Shown here piece by piece: positions 6,151 through 11,785 of a DNA stretch of 16,029 nucleotides. The translations under genes were made by a program, and so were the position numbers. Below the pieces are notes generated by a model. That model was given only the letters and a program-made list of their open reading frames with translations, was not told where the DNA came from and did no database searches. The DNA lies in NCBI GenBank assembly GCA_009788105.1, contig WQSD01000007.1:1-16029 (forward strand), in the 5' to 3' direction. Each line of letters opens with the position of its first letter. The first letter of the stretch is position 1. The stretch is from Oscillospiraceae bacterium. GTDB taxonomy: Bacteria; Bacillota; Clostridia; Oscillospirales; CAG-272.

Positions 6151-7551
6151 CTACGCCTGCTCCACAGAGCGGGCAACTTCCCCCGTCAGCGAATGCACCC
6201 CTGTCCGCTTTATCTTCACATTCACCCACTCGCCTATGAGTGACGGCTCGCCGGGAAAGTGTATCACACGTCCGTTTTCTGCTCGCCCTGCCAGCTTGTC
6301 CTTGTCGTAGCTTTCCGCAAGTACACGAATGGTTTTACCCTTGTATTCCGCATTTTTTCGCTGTGAAATCTCTCGTCCGACAGCAAGCAAGCGGGCAAAG
6401 CGGTCTTTCTTCACCTCACGGCTGACCTGCCCCTCCATTTCTGCCGCAGGAGTGCCTTTCCGCTTGGAATAAATGAAAGAGTACATACTGTCAAACTCTG
6501 CACGACGAAGCATATCCAAGGTGTCCTCAAAGTCTGCCTCCCTTTCCCCCGGGAAGCCAACGATAATATCGGTGGTAAGGGATATTTCGGGAATGCAGCG
6601 GCGGGCATATTCCACCAGCTCAAGAAAGCTCTCGCGGGTGTATTTGCGGTTCATTGCCACAAGGGTGGCATTGCTCCCCGCCTGCAAGGGCAGGTGCAAC
6701 TGCCGTGCCGCACGAGGAGATTCCGCGATAGCGTCAATCAAATCGGTGGTCGCATCCTTTGGGTTGCTGGTCATAAATCGCACCACAAAATCCCCCTCGA
6801 CCTCACATACCGCGCGGAAAAGCTGGGTGAAATTCTGTATTTCGGCGTTCCTGTTAGGATTGCGGTAGGAGTTCACATTTTGCCCAAGCAGAGTAATCTC
6901 ACGATACCCCTGTTCTACAAGGCGGCACACCTCTGCAATAACGCTGTCCGCATCACGGCTACGCTCCCGCCCCCGCACATAAGGGACGATACAGTAGGCA
7001 CAAAAATTGTCGCACCCGGACATAATGGTCACGCTGGCTTGGCGGGAGCTTTCGCGGAGTATGGGCAGCTCCCAATCAGCGTCGTCCTCTCCAAAGCCGG
7101 TGATAAACTGCCGTTTGCCGCCGGAAAGCCTGTTATACAAAAGCTCTGGCAGGCGATGAAGCATTCCGGTGCCAAAGGTGAAATCTATATACGGATGGCT
7201 GTTTTTAATGTCATCTGCACGGTGCTGTTGCACCATCATACAACCGAAAACGCCAACAACAAGCGAAGACTTTTGCTCTTTTAGTGCCTTGAAATTTCCT
7301 GCGATAGAAAGGGCTTTCAGTTCGGCGTGTTCACGCACGGCGCAGGTGTTCAGCAGGGCAAAATCTGCCGCCTCCGGCTTGTCCGTGATATTATAGCCCA
7401 TTTCCGCCACAATGCCAGCAAGTTGCTCGCTGTCCGCCGCATTTTGCTGACAGCCAAGGGTGCGAAGATAGGCAAACTTGCCCGCAGATTGCTTGCGAAC
7501 AAGGGCAACATAGTCGTTATATTCAAGTTTTTTTTCCGTGGTATTGTTCAT
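6151..7551 (-). CDS. miaB: tRNA-2-methylthio-N6-dimethylallyladenosine synthase MiaB
   Basis: MiaB is a radical-SAM methylthiotransferase that adds the 2-methylthio group to i6A37 of tRNAs reading UNN codons. The 466-residue protein has the three expected parts. The N-terminal UPF0004 domain has cluster ligands C34 (TLGCQQN), C70 (LNTCAVRE) and C104 (VFGCMM). The radical-SAM domain has C180, C184 and C187 in SGCDNFCAYCIVPYVRG. The C-terminal TRAM domain runs from about 395. The TLGCQQNxxDSE form and VPYVRGRERSR favour MiaB over MtaB or RimO, and the neighbours agree. The ATG at 7551 has no ribosome binding site, and a promoter -10 box lies 6 nt upstream, so the mRNA may be leaderless (see findings). 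It is the first gene of the miaB-ricA-mutS-mutL set. Confidence 0.96.
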   Translation of the reverse strand: MNNTTEKKLEYNDYVALVRKQSAGKFAYLRTLGCQQNAADSEQLAGIVAEMGYNITDKPEAADFALLNTCAVREHAELKALSIAGNFKALKEQKSSLVVGVFGCMMVQQHRADDIKNSHPYIDFTFGTGMLHRLPELLYNRLSGGKRQFITGFGEDDADWELPILRESSRQASVTIMSGCDNFCAYCIVPYVRGRERSRDADSVIAEVCRLVEQGYREITLLGQNVNSYRNPNRNAEIQNFTQLFRAVCEVEGDFVVRFMTSNPKDATTDLIDAIAESPRAARQLHLPLQAGSNATLVAMNRKYTRESFLELVEYARRCIPEISLTTDIIVGFPGEREADFEDTLDMLRRAEFDSMYSFIYSKRKGTPAAEMEGQVSREVKKDRFARLLAVGREISQRKNAEYKGKTIRVLAESYDKDKLAGRAENGRVIHFPGEPSLIGEWVNVKIKRTGVHSLTGEVARSVEQA

Positions 7552-7557
7552 GGTGTT

Positions 7558-7586
7558 ATTGTATCACATTTTATCAAATAATGCAA
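7558..7586 (-). promoter_or_regulatory. Promoter of miaB, predicted to give a leaderless mRNA
   Basis: On the minus strand: -35 TTGCAT at 7586-7581, 17-bp spacer, -10 TACAAT at 7563-7558 with TGTGA before it. Only AACACC separates the -10 box from the miaB ATG, so the expected start site is at or next to the ATG. Confidence 0.7.
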
Positions 7587-7630
7587 GAGTTATTCAATAG
7601 GTGGTTCTATATTTTTAATATGGCTATCGA

Positions 7631-7647
7631 GTTAGCTCATGGAACAG
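7631..7647 (+). repeat. 17-bp repeat, copy 1
   Basis: GTTAGCTCATGGAACAG, identical to 15794-15810. At the other site it borders composite-repeat copy 2, so it may mark an element edge. Confidence 0.7.
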
Positions 7648-7660
7648 TACAAACATTGTC

Positions 7661-7681
7661 ATTGCGGGCTTGACCCGCAAT
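7661..7681. repeat. Palindrome ATTGCGGG-CTTGA-CCCGCAAT
   Basis: A perfect 8-bp stem with a 5-nt loop and no T-run. This looks like a dispersed palindromic repeat rather than a terminator. Confidence 0.7.
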
Positions 7682-7718
7682 AGACTTGTATCGAAACAAA
7701 AATGTTAATACTAAAGAC

Positions 7719-7947
7719 GGGACGCCGAGGGCGTCGTCCCCTACATGGGGTTCAGCTGTGCCGTTCAATCGGACGACCGAGGGCTCTTGCCGCCCCTTAA
7801 CGGGGCGCGGGAGTGTGATTGTGCCATCGCACTCCCCCCTGTCCCTGCGGGACATCCCCCCCTCGCAAAGCGAAGGGGGCTTTGCCGAAACATTTCCTTA
7901 TGCCCCAATCGCGTGCGAGGGGGTGGCAGTGGGCGGTCTTCCCACTG
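7719..7947. repeat. Cluster of six short hairpins
   Basis: Stems seen in order: GACGCC/GGCGTC (7721-7735), CGCCCC/GGGGCG (7791-7807), GGGAGTGTGAT/ATCGCACTCCC (7809-7836, one G-T pair), GTCCC/GGGAC (7841-7853), CCCCCTCGC/GCGAAGGGGG (7858-7879, one bulge), CAGTGGG/CCCACTG (7927-7947). Several resemble modules seen elsewhere in the window. The fifth is like module C of the composite repeat and is also followed by GAAACATT. Confidence 0.7.
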
Positions 7948-8072
7948 ACGGGGGGAGTGGCGACACTGTTCAGCACGATGTTGCTTCAGCGAGGACGGAT
8001 AGCGGGTGCGAGAATTTAGGCTCTCTGGGTATTTCTTACTTGATAATCAACTTATAAATTCCGAATTGTTTT

Positions 8073-8101
8073 TTGCATACTTGCCAAACTGCCCACATAT
8101 A
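8073..8101 (+). promoter_or_regulatory. Weak promoter candidate for spoIIIAH
   Basis: TTGCAT at 8073-8078 with CATATA 17 bp later is a poor sigma-A match. CATACTT at 8076-8082 with ATAAAT upstream is a loose match to a sporulation sigma-E -10/-35 pair, which would suit the gene. Neither is convincing from sequence alone. Confidence 0.3.
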
Positions 8102-8133
8102 TATGGAGCAAGACACCAAATTTGGAGGCAAAT

Positions 8134-8751
8134 ATGAAAGTAATCAAAACTACCGAAAGACAGCAACAACGCAGTCTTGTTCATGTGGGAGAAAGCATTA
8201 AAGACTTCCCACAAAAAGTTGGAAGGTTTTTTGCGGCTAATCGCAAGAAATCTATAGTAGTAAGCTGTGCAGTCTTGCTTATTGGCGGAGCATTGTTCTT
8301 AAACTGGACATTGTTTGGCAACTTGGGCGGCGTTCCGGACGATGACTACACCCCTGCTTCAGGTACACATGACCCATCCGGCACAGACACCGACGGTTCA
8401 TTCTTCGCAGTATCTGCTATCGAACGTCAGCGTTCTCGTGATGAAGCCCGTGAAGTGTTCCAAATCGTAATCGACAGCAGCGACGCCGAAGAGGACGCTC
8501 GTACAACTGCCATAGCCGGTTTATCTCGTATCGCCGAGCAAATCGAAGCGGAAATCAATATCGAAACTCTTCTCCGCGCCCGTGGCTTCGAGAACAGTCT
8601 TGCTGTTGTCAGCGAAGCGGGTGTGACTGTTATCGTTGAAAGCGAAGATACGCTTATGGCCAATCAGCTTGTGCAAATCAAGGAAGTTACCCTTGAGCAA
8701 ACAGGTGTAAACCCGTTAAATATCAACATTATCGAACGCCAACCTTCATAA
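8134..8751 (+). CDS. spoIIIAH: SpoIIIAH-like stage III sporulation protein
   Basis: SpoIIIAH is a mother-cell membrane protein whose YscJ/FliF-like domain lies between the two forespore membranes and binds SpoIIQ, forming the channel that feeds the engulfed forespore. The 205-residue protein has a cytoplasmic start, one membrane segment at about 40-60 ending in the LNW motif typical of clostridial SpoIIIAH, an acidic Ser/Thr/Gly-rich linker, and a C-terminal domain (about 95-205) with the family pattern AREVFQIVIDSSDA, then IEAEINIETLLRARGFE, then VTVIVESEDTL and TGVNPLNINI. The ATG at 8134 was chosen because GGAGG lies 5 nt upstream; an in-frame TTG at 8122 overlaps that site and is rejected. 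It is normally the last gene of the spoIIIAA-AH operon. Here no spoIIIAG or other partner is next to it. Confidence 0.87.
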   Translation: MKVIKTTERQQQRSLVHVGESIKDFPQKVGRFFAANRKKSIVVSCAVLLIGGALFLNWTLFGNLGGVPDDDYTPASGTHDPSGTDTDGSFFAVSAIERQRSRDEAREVFQIVIDSSDAEEDARTTAIAGLSRIAEQIEAEINIETLLRARGFENSLAVVSEAGVTVIVESEDTLMANQLVQIKEVTLEQTGVNPLNINIIERQPS

Positions 8752-8763
8752 ATAACTATTAAC

Positions 8764-8794
8764 AAAACAGCCCTGATTAAAGGGGCTGTTTTGC
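8764..8794 (+). terminator. Intrinsic terminator after spoIIIAH
   Basis: AAAACAGCCC at 8764-8773 pairs with GGGCTGTTTT at 8783-8792 around a 9-nt loop, about 13 nt after the stop. The stem ends in TTTT on the plus strand and AAAA on the left, so it can work both ways. Confidence 0.85.
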
Positions 8795-8865
8795 TGTCGA
8801 GGGGTACTTTCTAAAGATGTATTATTGTCAATATAAAAAAATATAGAAAAAATCTAATTTACCTA

Positions 8866-8894
8866 TTGACATATTGAAAAAAGTGTGATATACT
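8866..8894 (+). promoter_or_regulatory. Sigma-A promoter of secG
   Basis: TTGACA at 8866-8871, 17-bp spacer, TATACT at 8889-8894, with TGTGA just before the -10 box. It lies in an AT-rich stretch. Transcription should start near 8901, leaving a leader of about 48 nt. Confidence 0.9.
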
Positions 8895-8948
8895 CTTCCA
8901 GTACGACTTGTCATATCATGATAAATTACAATAAGGAAGTAAAGATAA

Positions 8949-9374
8949 ATGAATGTTGTTGTAGGAATTATTTTGCTTGCCGCTGCCGTGTTTTTGGTGG
9001 TTGCTATTCTGTTGCAAGAAGGAAAAAACAATAATTTAGGTGGTGCTATCTCTGGTGGCGGTGCTGACACTTTTTATGGAAAAACCAAAGGGAACTCTCG
9101 GGTAAAGTTGCTTAGCAAGCTAACTTCAATTATTGCTATTGCTTTTGTTGTTATCGTCCTTTTGATGTACATTGTGCAGGACAATGGCTTTCAGTTCAGC
9201 ACTCGTGCTTTGGATAACCTAACCAATGATGATATAAATCTTGTTACCGATGAAGATGACAATGACACCGATAACGACAATGATACCGACAACGACAATG
9301 ATACCGACAACGATAATGACAATGACAATGATAACGATGAAAACGACGAAAATGATGAAAATGATAATGACTAA
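8949..9374 (+). CDS. secG: SecG preprotein translocase subunit with Asp/Asn-repeat tail
   Basis: SecG is the small third subunit of the SecYEG channel that assists SecA-driven export. Residues 1-80 are a standard SecG: first membrane helix (about 3-22), LLQEGKNNNLGGAISGGGADTFYGKTKGNS with the usual Gly-rich loop, and a second helix (about 57-77). A short linker leads to residues 101-141, which consist only of Asp, Asn, Glu and Thr, with 20 Asp and 4 Glu. The protein is 141 residues, while bacterial SecG is usually about 75-110. With both termini outside the membrane, as in E. coli SecG, the tail would be extracytoplasmic. The ATG at 8949 follows AAGGAAG. It has its own promoter and terminator. 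The tail is encoded by a tandem DNA repeat. Confidence 0.93.
   Translation: MNVVVGIILLAAAVFLVVAILLQEGKNNNLGGAISGGGADTFYGKTKGNSRVKLLSKLTSIIAIAFVVIVLLMYIVQDNGFQFSTRALDNLTNDDINLVTDEDDNDTDNDNDTDNDNDTDNDNDNDNDNDENDENDENDND
9256..9371 (+). repeat. secG: In-frame tandem repeat in the 3' end of secG
   Basis: Imperfect 18-bp units of the type GATAACGACAATGATACC encode Asp-Asn-Asp-Thr hexads three times, then 6-bp GACAAT-type units, then 9-bp units encoding Glu-Asn-Asp. The structure suggests expansion by replication slippage with the frame preserved. Confidence 0.85.
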
Positions 9375-9379
9375 ACTTT

Positions 9380-9411
9380 CAGGCAACCACAATAGGTTGC
9401 CTGTTTTTTTT
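9380..9411 (+). terminator. Intrinsic terminator after secG
   Basis: CAGGCAACC at 9380-9388, loop ACAATA, GGTTGCCTG at 9395-9403, then eight T. It begins 6 nt after the stop. On the minus strand there is only a weak T-run, so it is mainly a plus-strand terminator, although it lies just past the end of the convergent gene. Confidence 0.93.
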
Positions 9412-10618
9412 ATTCTTGTGGCACAGGCACGCCAACCTGTGCGCTGACACTTATTCGGATACTGCCAAGGCTTGCTTCAAATGCAAATGTGGCGTCCTCT
9501 GCGGTGACTTTGCCCCTTAATATGGGCACATTCCAAATTTCCCTGCCTATGGACAGAGTAAATTCCCCACTATCTTTATTTTTCGCCAAAGTCAGGTCAA
9601 TTCTTGTGCGATTGTACTGGAGCTGAAAAAGGCTTGTTCGTATGGTCGATTCGTCGTTGATACTCCAGTACAATCTTGCAGTAGTGGATTCAGTTGTAAT
9701 GTTAATCTCCCATGTGTCGGTAGGTGATGTTCCGGTGTTTACGGCAAGATGAAACTCCCCGAAAGTAAGTTCAAAACGCAACAGTCGATTACGGTTGCCA
9801 ATGGAAAAGTTTATAGACAGCCCACTTCCCTCTTCTGCGGAAAGTGATAGATTGTTTAGCCACGCCAAGGTATTGTCGTACGCACTTGCCCCCATAATCC
9901 CAATCAACGGGCGAAGATTGTTGTCCCTTTCCATGCGAGCATGAATATCCCCAAGGAATGCCGCCAGTTCGTTTCCATTGAAATTGTAAGATATTCGCCT
10001 AAAGCTCTCGTCACTTTGACTGTGGCGTAATGTGACTGCACTTTCGTTGCGGCGAAGGTGGCGAACAGCGGTGCGGAGGTATGGGCGCGCCAGTCGCCGC
10101 AGGTTCACCGGGGAGGCAGACGCCACCTCTGCCCAATTAGCAAGGGCGAAGACGTCCTCTTCATTCATGGAAAAGCGTTCTCCTATTGGAGCAAAGTCAT
10201 CTGCGAAATTACTGAAGTATATTTGATAGTGTTCGCTATCAAATATACTTGACTGAATGGTAAACATGTCTGTATTGGCGAAAAGGTTGAAATAACTGCG
10301 AATATTATCTATCGTTCTTTCCGCAAGCACAGCGGCTTCACGCCTTGATGCATTGCGATAAATCGCAAGATTATCACTTGATGTCGGTGCAGAAAAATCA
10401 ATATAAATAGCTCCATCAGATAGTGCTGTTTGGATTATATCGAACTTGCCCACGATAGAGTTATCTGTGCGTTCAGACAACTCTGTAACGAAGTTGCGCG
10501 CGGCTCGCCTAACTGCAAGGCTGTCGGCGAAAGACAAATAAATCGCCACCCCACAGGTAACTATGGCGAGGGCGGTGATTATGGCTGAAATGTTGATAAT
10601 TAGGCGTTTTTTGCTCAT
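9410..10618 (-). CDS. Unrecognised membrane-anchored extracytoplasmic protein
   Basis: I do not recognise this 402-residue protein. It begins MSKKRLIINISAIITALAIV, a positively charged start followed by one hydrophobic helix (about 7-30), then a long soluble part with no further membrane segment. This suggests a signal anchor or uncleaved signal peptide with the bulk outside the membrane. C22 does not sit in a good lipobox (IVTC), so a lipoprotein is unlikely. The C-terminal half (about 265-400) is rich in short alternating hydrophobic strands and looks beta-rich. No catalytic motif or repeat is visible. Its ATG overlaps the selD stop as ATGA (10618-10615), so the two genes are translationally coupled and co-transcribed. 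That does not by itself link it to selenium metabolism. The gene ends next to the secG terminator. Confidence 0.8.
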   Translation of the reverse strand: MSKKRLIINISAIITALAIVTCGVAIYLSFADSLAVRRAARNFVTELSERTDNSIVGKFDIIQTALSDGAIYIDFSAPTSSDNLAIYRNASRREAAVLAERTIDNIRSYFNLFANTDMFTIQSSIFDSEHYQIYFSNFADDFAPIGERFSMNEEDVFALANWAEVASASPVNLRRLARPYLRTAVRHLRRNESAVTLRHSQSDESFRRISYNFNGNELAAFLGDIHARMERDNNLRPLIGIMGASAYDNTLAWLNNLSLSAEEGSGLSINFSIGNRNRLLRFELTFGEFHLAVNTGTSPTDTWEINITTESTTARLYWSINDESTIRTSLFQLQYNRTRIDLTLAKNKDSGEFTLSIGREIWNVPILRGKVTAEDATFAFEASLGSIRISVSAQVGVPVPQE

Positions 10619-11655
10619 TGTACTATGATGTTCGCACTTTCACGAGGGACGACTGTGGCAACAACCGAGAACGCCAACTCCAGCTTGCTCAAGTCTGCAA
10701 TGATTTCATCCACTTCGGCTTGCGGCACGGACAAAAGCAGCCCGCCAGAGGTTTGCGGGTCGAAGAGAATTTCCTCCATAAATGTTGGTACACCAACAAA
10801 TTCCACTGATGGTTCAAGGAAGTTTCGGTTGTTTTTGCCCCCCCCTGTAATGTGACCCATTTCCGCAAGTTCTTTCGCTTGCGGAATATACTGCACAGCA
10901 GAGCAGTCCACTTGGATAGAGTATTCCTGTGTTGTCATTTCGTTCAAATGCCCCAAAAAGCCGAATCCTGTCACATCTGTGCAAGCATGAATGGTGTATT
11001 TGCTCGCCACCTCGAATGCGTATTTGTTCAGGGTTTGCATACTGCGGGTCGCTTGGGCATAGCCGTCGCCAACATCCCGCCCTGCGCGGTGTGATGCGGT
11101 GATTAGCCCTACCCCAAGGGGTTTTGTGAGGATAATTCTGTCCTCGATTTTGCAAGTATTGTTCTTCTTTACCTTGTCCGGATGCACTGTGCCGCTGACC
11201 GACAAGCCATATTTTATTCCGCTGTCGCTAATGGAGTGACCACCGCACAAAACCGCACCACTCTCGGCGATTTTCTCCGCTCCCCCACGCAAAATCGCCG
11301 CAAGGATTGCGGTGTCTTCCTCTTGTGGGAAGCAGACAATGTTCATTGCGGTGATAGGCTGTCCACCCATGGCGTAAATGTCCGACAGGGCGTTGGCGGC
11401 GGCGATTTTGCCGAACAGCTCCGGGTCGTCCACCATTGGAGGGAAAAAGTCCATGGTTTGAATGATGGCAAGGTCTTCGGTCAGCTTGAACACCGCTCCG
11501 TCGTCCGAGGTGTCAAATCCCACCAGCAGGCGGTCGTCTGTCACCACAGGCAGCCCCCGCAACAGTCCGTGGAGTATCTTTGGGGGCAGTTTGGCGGCAC
11601 ATCCGCCACAACCCATATCCCGTGGGATGGTGGGGGAGATTTTGTTGTTGTTCAT
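10615..11655 (-). CDS. selD: Selenide, water dikinase (selenophosphate synthetase) SelD
   Basis: SelD converts selenide and ATP to selenophosphate, the selenium donor for selenocysteine and for 2-selenouridine in tRNA. The 346-residue length fits the family (E. coli 347). The N-terminal catalytic motif is GCGGCAAKLPP, with C19 and K22 in the positions of the active-site Cys/Sec and Lys. Cysteine is encoded, not selenocysteine. Further family marks are TMDFFPPMVDDPELFGKIAAANALSDIYAMGG and the GGHSISD segment, then the C-terminal FDPQTSGGLL motif. The ATG at 11655 was chosen because AAGGAG lies 7 nt upstream and homology starts there; the open frame runs further upstream through non-coding DNA. 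No selA, selB or mnmH is in the window. It lies 130 bp downstream of the fucosidase gene and overlaps the next gene by 4 nt. Confidence 0.95.
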   Translation of the reverse strand: MNNNKISPTIPRDMGCGGCAAKLPPKILHGLLRGLPVVTDDRLLVGFDTSDDGAVFKLTEDLAIIQTMDFFPPMVDDPELFGKIAAANALSDIYAMGGQPITAMNIVCFPQEEDTAILAAILRGGAEKIAESGAVLCGGHSISDSGIKYGLSVSGTVHPDKVKKNNTCKIEDRIILTKPLGVGLITASHRAGRDVGDGYAQATRSMQTLNKYAFEVASKYTIHACTDVTGFGFLGHLNEMTTQEYSIQVDCSAVQYIPQAKELAEMGHITGGGKNNRNFLEPSVEFVGVPTFMEEILFDPQTSGGLLLSVPQAEVDEIIADLSKLELAFSVVATVVPRESANIIVQ

Positions 11656-11730
11656 GGGGTTGCTCCTTGAATTTGTTTTTCTATGCACAAAAGACACGAA
11701 AATTGGTTTATGAAAAACTTGTTCGTGCCT

Positions 11731-11760
11731 TTTCGTGTCCGTTCGTGGTAAAATTCCCTT
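11731..11760 (+). repeat. 30-bp dispersed repeat, diverged copy 3
   Basis: Reads TTTCGTGTCCGTTCGTGG then TAAAATTCCCTT, aligned with 6115-6144 with several changes. As with copy 2, it lies just past the stop codon of a minus-strand gene (here the fucosidase, stop at 11786-11788) and in the same orientation. Confidence 0.7.
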
Positions 11761-11785
11761 GACCTGACGAGCGGCGGATATACCC

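Larger units (their letters stand above)
7552..8133. other. miaB-spoIIIAH divergent gap with hairpin cluster
   Basis: This 582-bp gap contains the miaB promoter at its left end, a 17-bp repeat (7631-7647), a palindrome (7661-7681), a run of at least six hairpins (7719-7947), and an AT-richer leader before spoIIIAH. I found no gene, tRNA or other recognisable RNA in it. Confidence 0.65.

Noticed and set aside
5622..6239. A 205-codon plus-strand frame across the ricA start, the composite repeat and the miaB end
   Set aside because: It overlaps two conserved genes and consists mainly of GC-rich repeat DNA; no ribosome binding site or domain.
8122..8133. TTG start for spoIIIAH
   Set aside because: The TTG lies within the GGAGG ribosome binding site that serves the ATG at 8134.
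7552..8133. tRNA or other structured RNA gene in the miaB-spoIIIAH gap
   Set aside because: No T-loop GGTTCRA pattern, CCA end or known riboswitch core could be found; the hairpins look like independent repeat modules.
9410..10618. Lipoprotein assignment for the protein coupled to selD
   Set aside because: The only N-terminal Cys is in IVTC inside the hydrophobic segment, which lacks the usual Gly/Ala/Ser before Cys and is followed by more hydrophobic residues.
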